Assembly: GCF_046058945.1 (NCBI RefSeq)
Contig: NZ_CP175511.1
Location: 2,046,001-2,110,000, forward strand
Reading direction: 5' to 3'
DNA: 64,000 nt
DNA from: Brochothrix campestris
Lineage (GTDB): Bacteria; Bacillota; Bacilli; Lactobacillales; Listeriaceae
This document shows, piece by piece, positions 8,251 through 17,263 of this stretch (position 1 is its first letter; each line of letters begins with the position of its first letter). The translations under genes were made by a program, and so were the position numbers. The notes under the pieces are model-generated. The model worked only from the letters and a program-made list of their open reading frames with translations. It was not told where the DNA came from and ran no database searches.

Positions 8251-8866
8251 ATTTTCTTCTAATAACTACGACTAACGCTGCTAAGCTTAACAGTAATGCA
8301 AGACCACTGACAAACCAAAGTCCAATCGATTGGCTTGTTTCAGCAGTTTTTTCGTGATTGCTCACAGTTGCTGTTTTTCCATGTGCATCTGTTTTTGTGT
8401 TTGCTTGTTCAATCATCGTCTGCGAATGTGGTGTATCAGCATCGGCGTCACCTGTCCATTCTACGATGCTTTTATCCTCATAGTATTGGTAGGCATTCCA
8501 GTCCATCGCTCCTGTTTGAGCAGGGTTTTGAGCCACAAATTGAAACGATTGGAATTGACCTTGTTCAATTCCACCCTCTTCATTTTTCTTTTCCCATGTG
8601 ACACGTTCAATCTTATCTGCTTTATTTGTGGTGGTCGTTACCTTCCAACCTGGTAGCGGTTGATAGTTTAAAAAGTTGGCCGTTTCAGGGACAACGAGTA
8701 CCACCTTTATAGTCGCATTGTCTTTTTCATTCGGCACCTTCATTGTATATGTTTCATAGCTTTCTGTTTGAGAAGTTGCCGGGCTCACCGTAACATGAGC
8801 ACTGACCGACATTGAAAATCCAAATACACCAATTAATACAGCTATCATAACGCTAAGTTGTTTCAT
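8249..8866 (-). CDS. ycnI: YcnI-type copper-binding protein (DUF1775)
   Basis: The start is placed at the ATG at 8866, which has GAAGGGAGC upstream and opens MKQLSVMIAVLIG; the frame is open 20 codons further but without a ribosome site. A signal peptide ends in SVSAHVTV, so cleavage exposes an N-terminal histidine, the residue that forms a mono-histidine copper brace in studied YcnI proteins. The DUF1775 domain follows (about 23-150), and the C-terminus carries a membrane helix and positively charged tail. It sits 16 bases after ycnJ and shares its transcript. Likely a surface-anchored copper chaperone for the CopCD partner. Confidence 0.85.
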   Translation of the reverse strand: MKQLSVMIAVLIGVFGFSMSVSAHVTVSPATSQTESYETYTMKVPNEKDNATIKVVLVVPETANFLNYQPLPGWKVTTTTNKADKIERVTWEKKNEEGGIEQGQFQSFQFVAQNPAQTGAMDWNAYQYYEDKSIVEWTGDADADTPHSQTMIEQANTKTDAHGKTATVSNHEKTAETSQSIGLWFVSGLALLLSLAALVVVIRRK

Positions 8867-8882
8867 TCGTCTTGCTCCCTTC

Positions 8883-10529
8883 TTATCTGCTAATTCTAAT
8901 TTCAAATGTATCTTCAACCGTTTCAAAGTCGGTTGATAAGGCTTTAATCGTCACCTGCCATTTACCAGTTTGACTAATAAACAACCCTTTGGCACGATAA
9001 CGTTGCGCCTCTTTATCCCAGTCTAAGGTGGTTGTGGTTGATACCTCGCTCCGGTTTTTGGCAACAATCATTTGAACTTGCTGCCAATCAGCCTTAACAT
9101 CAGCTTGATCCAGTTGCACATCAAAGACATTTTCACCAACGATTGCTGGCGCAATCGTTAAATTGATTTGATGCTGCTTGAGCGTACTCTTTAAAACGAG
9201 TGGCGTAGGCTCAGGTGGGGGTGGTGTCGCCGTATTTGTTAAAAAACCGACTAAGCCTAGAATGATAATTCCCGCTCCAATTTCAGCCCATAACGTGCCT
9301 TTATTTGGCACATTTGTACGCTTCATTGCCCGCGCCACGAAATGACCAATCCCAATCACACCCATAATAAACACCACTAGCGCTTTAATTAACAGTGTTC
9401 GTCCATAGGTCGATGTGAATACTTGCATGATTGAACTAAAATATAACGCACTTAACAAAATACCACTCATAATCAAGGTCAGCACCGCGCCAAAGGCCAC
9501 TGGCGCAAAGCGTTGGAGACTTGTGTCATACGCCAACTTGACTGTGGTGGAGTATTCACGACGTAGCGTGAGATATAAGGTTAAAATGATCATCACCCCA
9601 CCAATCCAGACGCTAGCCGCTGTTAAATGGAGCCAGTCGGTCACTGTCGATAACACGATAATCGTTGCCGCTTGTGAATGACCACTAGTTGCTGTCGCGA
9701 GTGTCATCCCAATGAAACCAACCGTCATAACACTCAGTTTAAGTGCCCATTTATCTGTCGAACGATTGAAATAAAAATGGCCACTAACTGCAAAGACCAT
9801 TAAGGCACAACATCGCCAAAACCAAAGCCGACCAAATGTCGTCTCGGTGAGCGTTTGCCAAGCTAACTTAAAATCTAATGCTTGCCAAAGACTGACATTA
9901 TTTAACAGGGCCGTTTGAGCAATAAACTGGAGGATAAACGCCAGAATCACTAACATCATTCCGGTCATCACCAGTGTTTTCAATGCGCTTTTTAACGCCT
10001 GTTTACTTGCGGTCGGAATAAGATAGAGCAAGGCTAATTGAACACCTGCAATCATGCTGAGACCAATATAAAGCGGCCATTTAACAAGCGATTGCATGAT
10101 TGGTGTGTTCGACTGATCACTGGTTGCATCGGGAATCGCGTCTGTGGCTTGATAACCAAACATAAACGTGCCAGAAACAGCATGCCCATCCGCTGAAATC
10201 ACCCGCCAATTCACACTATAAATCCCTTTACTTAAAGCGTCAGTCAATTTGACACTGACGATACGGTTGCTCTCTTGTTCAATAAAAGCAGCCCCTTTAT
10301 CGACACGATTCCCCGCTTCATCTGTTACCGCGATGGTCGGTGCTTGATTTTGAATCGCTTCATCAAATTGAACCGACACCTGTGCTGGGCTCTCCTCGAC
10401 ATTCGCTTGCATCGCTGGGGTTGTTTGTTGCACATAAGCATGAGCCGATACAAGTTGCAATGGCATCAGCGTCAATACTACAATCAATCCTATTAATGTT
10501 CCGAGTTGGCTTATACGCAATTGCAACAT
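8883..10529 (-). CDS. ycnJ: CopC-CopD fusion copper import protein (YcnJ-like)
   Basis: A 548-residue protein. The signal segment ends VSAHAYV, again exposing a histidine that CopC domains use for copper. A CopC beta domain covers about 30-125, with VSADGHAVSGTFMFG near its end. A CopD membrane domain of about eight helices spans 150-430, and an extracytoplasmic YtkA/FixH-like beta domain covers 445-548. YcnJ is a copper importer induced by copper limitation in Bacillus. GAGGTG lies five bases before the ATG. No CopY or CsoR operator was recognised upstream. Confidence 0.88.
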   Translation of the reverse strand: MLQLRISQLGTLIGLIVVLTLMPLQLVSAHAYVQQTTPAMQANVEESPAQVSVQFDEAIQNQAPTIAVTDEAGNRVDKGAAFIEQESNRIVSVKLTDALSKGIYSVNWRVISADGHAVSGTFMFGYQATDAIPDATSDQSNTPIMQSLVKWPLYIGLSMIAGVQLALLYLIPTASKQALKSALKTLVMTGMMLVILAFILQFIAQTALLNNVSLWQALDFKLAWQTLTETTFGRLWFWRCCALMVFAVSGHFYFNRSTDKWALKLSVMTVGFIGMTLATATSGHSQAATIIVLSTVTDWLHLTAASVWIGGVMIILTLYLTLRREYSTTVKLAYDTSLQRFAPVAFGAVLTLIMSGILLSALYFSSIMQVFTSTYGRTLLIKALVVFIMGVIGIGHFVARAMKRTNVPNKGTLWAEIGAGIIILGLVGFLTNTATPPPPEPTPLVLKSTLKQHQINLTIAPAIVGENVFDVQLDQADVKADWQQVQMIVAKNRSEVSTTTTLDWDKEAQRYRAKGLFISQTGKWQVTIKALSTDFETVEDTFEIRISR

Positions 10530-10773
10530 GCATTCACCTCATTTACAATCCCGTCCATCTTACTATCAGAATGAAATCGTCTTTTTTTCAACATTGAAAC
10601 CGCTCCTTTAAACGCTTACCGTTAGTATAGCAAAATCTCTGTCACGATTAACACACAAAATGACGCCTTCAACCACCTTTTATGTCCATTTTGTGACAGG
10701 TGTATATTTTTGAGATACGACTCTTATTAATTACTGCTATACTGATTATATCATGATAGAAAGAGGTGCAGAA

Positions 10774-11745
10774 ATGACTCATTTAAATTGGGCAATACTC
10801 GGTTTAGGTTCAATCGCAACGGAGATGGCAGCTGCTCTACAAGAGGCACATGGCACTATTTATGCCGTCGCTTCACGTTCACAAACAAAAGCAAACACAT
10901 TTGCAGCTGCGTATAATGTAACGGCTGTATACGGCTCCTACGAGACGATGCTGGCGGATGAAAACATTGATGTCGTTTATATCGCGACACCACACAGCAA
11001 TCACTATGAATATATTATCGCTAGTTTGCTTCATAACAAACACGTACTCTGTGAAAAAGCCATCACTGTCAACAACTTACAATTAGCTGAAATCACCGCC
11101 TTAGCCAAACAAAAACAGTTAATTGTGGCTGAAGCGATGACCATTTTCCATATGCCGCTCTTCAAAAAAATCAAACAATTGATTAACAAAGGCGACTTAG
11201 GAACACTTAAAATGATTCAAGCCTCGTTCGGGAGTGTCAAGGAAGACGATGTATCGAATCGTTTCTTTGATCCAGCCTTAGCTGGTGGCGCCTTACTCGA
11301 TATTGGCACCTATGCCGTATCCTTCGCCCGCTATTTTTTAAGCAGTCAACCAACCGTCATTAAAACAACGATGTTGCCATTCGAGACAGGTGTCGATGAA
11401 CAGTCTGGGATTTTATTGCAGACGAAAGAAGGCGAAATCGCTGTTATCAATCTAAGTATCCGCGCAAAAATGCCCAAAACAGCGATTATCGGTGGCGATA
11501 AAGGTTATTTTTCAATTACAGACTACCCTCGTGGTACACAAGCCTCTTTTTTCAATACCGAAACTGGCACAACAACATTGATTGAAGCTGGCCGTGCTGC
11601 AGATGCCTTCCAGTATGAGATTGATGCGTTTGAAACGGCTGTTACCAGTCAGAAAGAACATACCTTATCACTGAGCAACGATGTTATCAGCATCCTAACT
11701 GAGGTCCGCCAACAATGGGGAATGTCTTATCCGTTCGAAAAATAA
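10774..11745 (+). CDS. Gfo/Idh/MocA family oxidoreductase
   Basis: The ATG at 10774 with AGAGGTG five bases upstream is preferred over the ATG at 10753; the product is 323 residues. The N-terminal Rossmann domain has GLGSIA for NAD(P) binding. CEKAITV supplies the conserved lysine of the EKP-like motif, and GGALLDIGTYAVSFARYF is the G-G-L-D-G/H-type catalytic segment. The C-terminal alpha/beta domain binds the substrate, normally a sugar, inositol or diol. Substrate not predictable. It is monocistronic and ends in a bidirectional terminator. Confidence 0.85.
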   Translation: MTHLNWAILGLGSIATEMAAALQEAHGTIYAVASRSQTKANTFAAAYNVTAVYGSYETMLADENIDVVYIATPHSNHYEYIIASLLHNKHVLCEKAITVNNLQLAEITALAKQKQLIVAEAMTIFHMPLFKKIKQLINKGDLGTLKMIQASFGSVKEDDVSNRFFDPALAGGALLDIGTYAVSFARYFLSSQPTVIKTTMLPFETGVDEQSGILLQTKEGEIAVINLSIRAKMPKTAIIGGDKGYFSITDYPRGTQASFFNTETGTTTLIEAGRAADAFQYEIDAFETAVTSQKEHTLSLSNDVISILTEVRQQWGMSYPFEK

Positions 11746-11788
11746 GGCAAAAAAAAGAAGGGGCGATTGCCCTTTCTTTTTTTGCCTT
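11744..11788. terminator. Bidirectional terminator
   Basis: A 19-base stem (AAGGCAAAAAAAAGAAGGG and its complement) overlaps the stop codons of both convergent genes and has A and T tracts built into the arms. Confidence 0.85.
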
Positions 11789-11996
11789 ATTTAATCACTT
11801 TATAGTTTTTAAAGTTTACGACTGTTGTTGGGTTCGCTTTAACTTCTTCAATTGCTGAATCTCGTTTAGTGATAGTTAACACCGCTGAGTTTGTTAAAAA
11901 CTTAATAATGATACCTTCACCCGACATATCCTCACGTTTAAACTTAACTAAGTCGCCTACTTCTCCTACTGGTACGATTTCTTTTTTCTCTGACAC
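11787..11996 (-). CDS. DUF2187 (YkvS-like) small protein
   Basis: The start is a GTG at 11994-11996, nine bases after a strong AAAGGAG; the product is 69 residues beginning MSEKKEIVPVGEVGDLVKF. The body GDLVKFKREDMSGEGIIIKF with the later VVNFKNYKVI matches the KOW-like DUF2187 fold, a small beta barrel of unknown role that may bind RNA or ribosomes. It is divergent from the cold-shock gene. Confidence 0.75.
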   Translation of the reverse strand: MSEKKEIVPVGEVGDLVKFKREDMSGEGIIIKFLTNSAVLTITKRDSAIEEVKANPTTVVNFKNYKVIK

Positions 11997-12046
11997 ATAA
12001 ATCAACTCCTTTATACTATTAAGAATAACATATATTTGGAATTGTT

Positions 12047-12075
12047 TTGCTATTATTGTTTTAACGTGGTATGAT
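12047..12075 (+). promoter_or_regulatory. Promoter of the cold-shock gene
   Basis: TTGCTA (12047-12052), a 17-base spacer and TATGAT (12070-12075). The start of transcription near 12082 leaves a leader of about 98 bases, as is usual for cold-shock mRNAs. A small hairpin TGCAC-tta-GTGCA (12148-12160) ends a few bases before the GGAGG ribosome site. Confidence 0.65.
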
Positions 12076-12179
12076 AAACATGTGCTTTTGATAGGTAAAT
12101 AAATGAATTCAAACTTCTTTTTATGCCTAAACAAGACTACAACTATTTGCACTTAGTGCATAACTGGAGGTTTTTTATA

Positions 12180-12380
12180 ATGGAAACAGGTAAAGTAAAA
12201 TGGTTTAACTCAGAAAAAGGTTTTGGTTTCATCGAACGCGAAAACGGTGACGATGTATTCGTACATTTCTCAGCTATTCAATCTGAAGGATTCAAAACTT
12301 TAGAAGAAGGCCAAGCTGTAAACTTCGAAGTTGAAGATGGACAACGTGGACCTCAAGCTGCTAACGTTGAAAAAGCGTAA
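12180..12380 (+). CDS. cspA: Cold-shock protein
   Basis: A 66-residue single cold-shock domain from the ATG at 12180, with GGAGG upstream. The RNA-binding motifs KWFNSEKGFGFIE (RNP1) and VFVHFSAI (RNP2) are intact. Such proteins melt mRNA secondary structure and act as cold and growth-phase RNA chaperones. The long leader suggests temperature-dependent control of translation. Confidence 0.97.
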   Translation: METGKVKWFNSEKGFGFIERENGDDVFVHFSAIQSEGFKTLEEGQAVNFEVEDGQRGPQAANVEKA

Positions 12381-12390
12381 GTAACTGTTA

Positions 12391-12416
12391 GACCTACCCT
12401 CGGGTAGGTCTTTTTT
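12391..12416 (+). terminator. Terminator of cspA
   Basis: GACCTACC-ctcg-GGTAGGTC stem followed by six T residues. Confidence 0.9.
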
Positions 12417-12469
12417 CATGTCTTTTTTTAAAGATAGTCAGACGCTGGAAAGTATGCTATACTGAGTAC

Positions 12470-12579
12470 TTGCGATGAGTCTTTTGCAGCGTGTTCTGTC
12501 CGCTGCGCAGTGTGAAATAGTCACTGCACTAGCCCCCTCAACATCTTTGCTTTGTGGAAAGCAGTTGGGGGGGCTTTTT
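12470..12579 (+). ncRNA. Candidate small RNA or fbp leader
   Basis: Between cspA and fbp, TAGTCA (12435-12440), 17 bases and TATACT (12458-12463) look like a promoter. The next 110 bases fold into three successive hairpins: GCAGCG/CGCTGC (12486-12506), GCAGTG/CACTGC (12507-12527), and GCCCCCTCAAC/GTTGGGGGGGC (12532-12574), which has an inner TGCTTT/AAAGCA helix and a T5 tail. There is no credible reading frame. A separate TATACT at 12695-12700 could drive fbp, so this looks like an independent small RNA, though an attenuated fbp leader is possible. No known family was recognised. Confidence 0.6.
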
Positions 12580-12725
12580 AGATGCATTTTAACTGAATCG
12601 GTCTACCCCAATCGTCTTATTTTTATTTTCAATGCTCATTTCCTTGCATGACTGGACTTTCTTTTCTAGAATGATAGTAATGTGCAGCCTATTCTATACT
12701 TAGTTTCAGCGAAGGGAGCGTTTTG

Positions 12726-14681
12726 ATGAGCAATTCACAAACAAAATATTTACAATTACTTGCTTCACATTATCCAACACCCGCACAAACGATTACCGAA
12801 ATTATTAATCTGGAGGCTATCCTTAATCTGCCAAAGGGAACCGAACATTTTTTAAGTGATTTACACGGTGAATATGATGCGTTTGAACAGGTTTTTCGTA
12901 ACGGATCCGGTGTCATTAAACGGAAACTAAGCGTTCTCTTTGCCAACGAACTATCTGAGACCGAATTGACGACTTTAGCTACCTTAATTTATTACCCCCG
13001 TCCCAAAATGCGTATCATCTTACGGACTTTTTCTGCTACTGAAAAGAATGACTGGTACCGTATTACCTTATTACGTCTCATTAAGTTAACAAGTTTTGTC
13101 TCTTCGAAATACACACGCTCTAAAGTACGGAAACTAATGTCGCCAGACTTCACTTACATCATTGAAGAACTACTTTACCAAAATAATGATCAAATTGAAA
13201 AAGAGGCGTATTATCATGAAATTCTCACGAGCGTGATTGAACTGAACAGCGCAGCTGATTTAATCCACGCCCTAGCGACCTTAATTCGGCGCTTGGTGGT
13301 TGATCATTTACACATCGTCGGTGATGTCTTTGACCGTGGTCCAGCGCCTGACAAAATCATTAACCGTTTAACAAAACACCAGTCGCTCGACTTCCAATGG
13401 GGCAATCATGATATGATTTGGATGGGAGCAGCGAGCGGGTCTGCTGTTTGCATCGCCAATGTTTTACGGATTTCAGCCCGCTATTTGAATCTCGATACGG
13501 TAGAAGACAGCTATGGTATCTCACTGCGTCCACTTGCGATTTTCGCTGACACGACGTACGAAAACACATCGACCGCTTTTATGCCTAAAAAGAGCCAAGA
13601 AAGCGCTAAAACAACATCTGAAATCAATCAAATCGCTCGAATGCATAAAGCAATAGCCATTATTCAATTCAAACTTGAAGGTGCCATCATTCAGCGACAC
13701 CCTGAATTCAATATGACAGACCGTCTCCTGTTGAATAAAATCAATTATACTAACGGTACTATCACAGTTAACAACCACACCTACACGTTAACTGACACCG
13801 ACTTCCCGACGATTGATCCAGCTAATCCTTATACACTCACTCCCGAAGAAAACGATGTGATTGAGCGGCTGTTATTAGGTTTTATCAACTCTGCTAAATT
13901 ACAGGAACACGTTGCCTTCCTCTATGCGAAAGGCAGCATGTATTTACGCTATAATGGCAATTTAATCTACCATGGCTGTATTCCATTAAATGAGGATGGT
14001 TCCTTTAAAGCGTTGACGATTGCTAATAAACCGTATACTGGGAGAGCCTTGTTTGATAAATTCGATCAGTATGCCCGACAAGCCTTTTCACAACCTGAAG
14101 GGTCGAAAGAGAAAGAAGCAGCGCTCGATTACGTTTGGTACTTATGGACCGGCGAAACATCACCGCTTTTCGGCAAGACGGCAATGACCACCTTCGAGCG
14201 TTATTTCATCGCTGAAGCAGAAACTCATCACGAAGTTAAGAATCCGTACTATCTTAAACGCAATGACGAGGAAACAGTCGCCACTATTTTACGTGAGTTC
14301 AATCTTTCACCCGATGATGGTCATATTATTAACGGCCACACACCTGTGAAAGAAGGCGCTGGCGAAAGCCCAATCAAAGCCAATGGCAAGCTACTTGTGA
14401 TTGATGGCGGCTTCTCCAAAGCTTATCAAAGCGTGACTAGCATTGCCGGATACACCTTAATCTATAATGCTTATGGGCTACAGTTAGTGAAGCACCAACC
14501 ATTCACATCGACAGAAGATGCCATTATGAACGAAACTGACATTATTTCTACCCGTCGTATTATTGAAACAGAGACTATACGACAATGTGTTAAAGACACT
14601 GATATCGGACAGCACTTACAACAGCAAATTAACGATCTCAAATCGCTGCTCACAGCTTACCGACAAGGGCTGATAAAATAA
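12726..14681 (+). CDS. fbp: Fructose-1,6-bisphosphatase, class III
   Basis: A 651-residue Firmicute-type FBPase from the ATG at 12726, with AGGGAG eight bases upstream (a TTG lies one codon earlier). The calcineurin-like metallophosphatase motifs are present: FLSDLHGEYDAF, GDVFDRGPAPD and FQWGNHDMIW, with NGHTPV and the closing DGGFSKAYQ later. It dephosphorylates fructose 1,6-bisphosphate in gluconeogenesis in the cytosol. Length matches the family. Monocistronic, with a strong terminator. Confidence 0.96.
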   Translation: MSNSQTKYLQLLASHYPTPAQTITEIINLEAILNLPKGTEHFLSDLHGEYDAFEQVFRNGSGVIKRKLSVLFANELSETELTTLATLIYYPRPKMRIILRTFSATEKNDWYRITLLRLIKLTSFVSSKYTRSKVRKLMSPDFTYIIEELLYQNNDQIEKEAYYHEILTSVIELNSAADLIHALATLIRRLVVDHLHIVGDVFDRGPAPDKIINRLTKHQSLDFQWGNHDMIWMGAASGSAVCIANVLRISARYLNLDTVEDSYGISLRPLAIFADTTYENTSTAFMPKKSQESAKTTSEINQIARMHKAIAIIQFKLEGAIIQRHPEFNMTDRLLLNKINYTNGTITVNNHTYTLTDTDFPTIDPANPYTLTPEENDVIERLLLGFINSAKLQEHVAFLYAKGSMYLRYNGNLIYHGCIPLNEDGSFKALTIANKPYTGRALFDKFDQYARQAFSQPEGSKEKEAALDYVWYLWTGETSPLFGKTAMTTFERYFIAEAETHHEVKNPYYLKRNDEETVATILREFNLSPDDGHIINGHTPVKEGAGESPIKANGKLLVIDGGFSKAYQSVTSIAGYTLIYNAYGLQLVKHQPFTSTEDAIMNETDIISTRRIIETETIRQCVKDTDIGQHLQQQINDLKSLLTAYRQGLIK

Positions 14682-14686
14682 AAAAA

Positions 14687-14731
14687 CAGAGTTAGAATCG
14701 CGTGACACTTCGATTCTAACTCTGCTTTTTT
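14687..14731. terminator. Terminator shared by fbp and the DUF3899-like gene
   Basis: A perfect 14-base stem, CAGAGTTAGAATCG with its complement, flanked by A and T tracts; works in both directions. Confidence 0.9.
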
Positions 14732-14746
14732 TACTGTTTTACTCCT

Positions 14747-15097
14747 CTAATAAAAAATGAATAGCAACAACAGATTCACACCAAGATAAACACACCCTAC
14801 CAACAAAAAATGTGCATAGGTTAAGGTGATTAATTCCGATAACATCCCTGCTTCTTGAATGTCTTCCTGTGATCGTTTATTCGGTCCAAAATTAAAAAAC
14901 AAGCGCATCGATGAATGAAAAATATCAAAAAAGCCACCACGTACGACCATTAATAATAAACCGAGTAACAAGAAAATAATGCCCACTAAAAAACTAACGT
15001 TCATGAAATTTTCAACGGTCCATCCTGGTTGTTTAAACGTGACAATTAACACGACAACCAACAGACTCAAGCCTAAATAAAAGCCACTCTTTTTCAC
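14747..15097 (-). CDS. Small membrane protein, DUF3899-like
   Basis: A 116-residue protein with a GTG start preceded by GAGAGGAAC. It has three hydrophobic helices: about residues 5-22, 33-52 and 92-115, with a positively charged loop FFNFGPNKRSQEDIQEAG between the second and third. The layout fits DUF3899 proteins of Bacilli, function unknown. It stands alone between fbp and oppA. Confidence 0.6.
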   Translation of the reverse strand: MKKSGFYLGLSLLVVVLIVTFKQPGWTVENFMNVSFLVGIIFLLLGLLLMVVRGGFFDIFHSSMRLFFNFGPNKRSQEDIQEAGMLSELITLTYAHFLLVGCVYLGVNLLLLFIFY

Positions 15098-15166
15098 TAT
15101 AAATGTTCCTCTCTCATCTAATGTATCTTAACCTTATTATAACTCACTTTTGTCAAACAAACAAAA

Positions 15167-15206
15167 AGCTACCACCACTAAGATTACTCCCTTAGTGACG
15201 GTAGCT
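15167..15206 (-). terminator. Terminator of the opp locus
   Basis: Stem built from AGCTACC/GGTAGCT and CACTAAG/CTTAGTG, followed on the minus strand by a T-run, 14 bases beyond the oppA stop. Confidence 0.8.
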
Positions 15207-15219
15207 GATTATTTGTGGC

Positions 15220-16890
15220 CTATTTGACGTAAGCTGCTTTTAAGCTATAGTCAGCACCAAAGTTATGACGGTACATATCTTTAATGTCTGGATTTTGTAA
15301 GATTGATAATGAACGTTGGTAAATTGGTGCAATTGCAACATCTTCATTAATTAAGATGTTTTGTGCTTTAATGAAGTTGTCCCAACGTTTGGCAGGATCT
15401 GCTGCATCTGTTGTTTTATTAGCTGTAATTAATGCATCATATTCTTTGTTAGAGTAGTTGATGTTCGCATTTGTTCCACCAGTCACATATAAGTCTAAGA
15501 ATGTCATTGGATCTTGGAAGTCAGCGCCCCAACCTGATAATTCAATGTCGAAGTCAGATTTGCTATCTAAATCAACACGGTTGTTGAATGGTACATTTTT
15601 AAGACTAACTGTTAAGCCAGGTAAGTTTTTCTCTAATTGATCTTTCATGTACTGTGATGAAGATTTGGCGTTATCAGTATCGTCACTTAATAATTCAAGT
15701 GTCACTTTGTCGCCTACTTCTTTTTTAGCTGCTTCCCACGCTTTTTGGGCTGCTTTCACGTCGTATGTGAGGTAATCATTAGCAGAAGCTGCTGCCTTTG
15801 TAAAGTCTTCACCTTCTAAAGTTGCAAGACCTTCAGGAACTTCTTGATCTGTCGCAACTGAACCGTTCGCTAAAATGTTTTTAACGTAAGCTTCTTTGTC
15901 AAATGCTTGCGCAACTGCTGTACGAACATTTTTATTTGCTAAAGCAGTCTCTTTTCCATCACGTTTTTGATTGAATTTAAGATAGAAAACAGACGCTTGC
16001 GGTACACTGATACGGTTTTTATCGTTTGCATATTGTTTTGCATACTCAGCTGATAAAGTCACTGCGTCAGCTTCACCTTTAGTGTATAAGTTAATACCCG
16101 TTGATGGTTGTTTAACCACGTTGATTTTTGCACTTTCTAACTTAACGTTTTTAGCATCCCAGTATTTATCATTTTTAACATATTCCCATGTATCACCACT
16201 ACCATCCCAGTCTTTCATTTTGAAAGCACCGTTATAAATAATGTTCTCACTTGTTTTACCGTACTCTTTGCCTTGTGCTTTAACGTATTTTTCATTTTGC
16301 GGCAAGAAAGTACCAAATGCATATAATGAGTTAATATATGTGATCGGACGTTCTAACGTAATTTCAAGTGTCTTATCGTCAATCGCTTTAACACCTAATG
16401 TATCAACAGCTTTTTTCTTTGTCATAATATCTGAGGCGTTTTCAACAACACCATCAAACATATACGCATATTGTGAACCCGTTTCTGGATTGACAGCTTT
16501 TTGCCAACCAAAGACGAAATCGGCTGCAGTGACATCATCACCGTTTGACCATTTGGCATCTTCACGTAGTTTAAACGTGTATTTCTTATTGTCGTCACTG
16601 ATTTTTGGTTCTTCAGCAGCAACACCTAATTCATATTTATCATCTTTACCTAATGTATAAAGTCCTTCGAATACTTGGTCCATCGCAGTGAATGAGACAG
16701 TGTCTGTTGCCATTACTGAATCCATTGTCGAAATTTGTGATGATTCAAGTAAGCTGATTTTTTGCTCTTTTGTTTCTTTACTCGATTCTTTTTTATCACT
16801 CGATGAACTACTTCCCCCACCGCAGGCCGCTAACACAAGACCTACTACTAAAACGATTGCCATTACCACAGATGCCTTAAACTTCTTCAT
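15220..16890 (-). CDS. oppA: Oligopeptide-binding lipoprotein OppA (copy 1)
   Basis: A 556-residue SBP_bac_5 lipoprotein from the ATG at 16890, with GGAGG nine bases upstream. The lipobox is LAACGGG near residue 24. FKLREDAKWSNGDDVTAADFVFGW and GWGADFQDPMTFLDL carry the family signatures. It captures oligopeptides outside the cell and delivers them to OppBC. Very similar to the next OppA, and almost identical over the last third, which suggests recent duplication or gene conversion. It probably has its own promoter in the 370-base gap upstream as well as read-through from the opp operon. Confidence 0.93.
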   Translation of the reverse strand: MKKFKASVVMAIVLVVGLVLAACGGGSSSSSDKKESSKETKEQKISLLESSQISTMDSVMATDTVSFTAMDQVFEGLYTLGKDDKYELGVAAEEPKISDDNKKYTFKLREDAKWSNGDDVTAADFVFGWQKAVNPETGSQYAYMFDGVVENASDIMTKKKAVDTLGVKAIDDKTLEITLERPITYINSLYAFGTFLPQNEKYVKAQGKEYGKTSENIIYNGAFKMKDWDGSGDTWEYVKNDKYWDAKNVKLESAKINVVKQPSTGINLYTKGEADAVTLSAEYAKQYANDKNRISVPQASVFYLKFNQKRDGKETALANKNVRTAVAQAFDKEAYVKNILANGSVATDQEVPEGLATLEGEDFTKAAASANDYLTYDVKAAQKAWEAAKKEVGDKVTLELLSDDTDNAKSSSQYMKDQLEKNLPGLTVSLKNVPFNNRVDLDSKSDFDIELSGWGADFQDPMTFLDLYVTGGTNANINYSNKEYDALITANKTTDAADPAKRWDNFIKAQNILINEDVAIAPIYQRSLSILQNPDIKDMYRHNFGADYSLKAAYVK

Positions 16891-17075
16891 AAACAAATTC
16901 CTCCCCTAAAAATAAGTTTCTTTCTCGCTATTACATACCTGTTTGTTCGAACAAGTATGTGCTATAACACTATTGTATCATAAGTTGTTTCATTAATCAC
17001 AAGATTCTGACATTTAAATAACTTTTTTATGTGAATTTTCTAATAACTATCAAAAGTACAGCTTTCAGTCGCATT

Positions 17076-17103
17076 TTGAAAAGCAGTCCACTCTTGTTAT
17101 ACT
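17076..17103 (+). promoter_or_regulatory. Promoter of the microprotein gene
   Basis: TTGAAA (17076-17081), 16 bases, TATACT (17098-17103), followed 15 bases later by a GGAG ribosome site. Confidence 0.6.
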
Positions 17104-17128
17104 TACATTACTAGTCGGAGGTGCTGCA

Positions 17129-17209
17129 ATGAATGGTTTATTAAAAAAAATTTGGTTGCTCGTCGCTGTTTTAGCGATTGTTTACATCATCATCTTATTC
17201 ATTACATAA
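17129..17209 (+). CDS. 26-residue single-span membrane microprotein
   Basis: ATG at 17129 follows CGGAGGTGCTGCA and opens MNGLLKKIWLLVAVLAIVYI, continuing six hydrophobic residues to a TAA. The layout is a short positively charged N-terminus and one membrane helix. Promoter, ribosome site, frame and terminator are all in place, so it is probably expressed. It lies between and antiparallel to the two oppA genes; a role in the transporter is only a guess. No family recognised. Confidence 0.65.
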   Translation: MNGLLKKIWLLVAVLAIVYIIILFIT

Positions 17210-17211
17210 AA

Positions 17212-17255
17212 AGAGCCGCTTTATCATCGATTAAGCTCGATAATAAAGCGACTCT
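17212..17255. terminator. Bidirectional terminator between the microprotein and oppA copy 2
   Basis: A stem of about 17 base pairs, AGAGCCGCTTTATCATC with a near-perfect partner, with A-tract on one side and T-tract on the other. Confidence 0.85.
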
Positions 17256-17263
17256 TTTTTGTT

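Noticed and set aside
9307..9322. TGGCAC-N5-TTGTA resembling a sigma-54 promoter
   Set aside because: Lies inside the ycnJ coding region with no gene in a suitable position.
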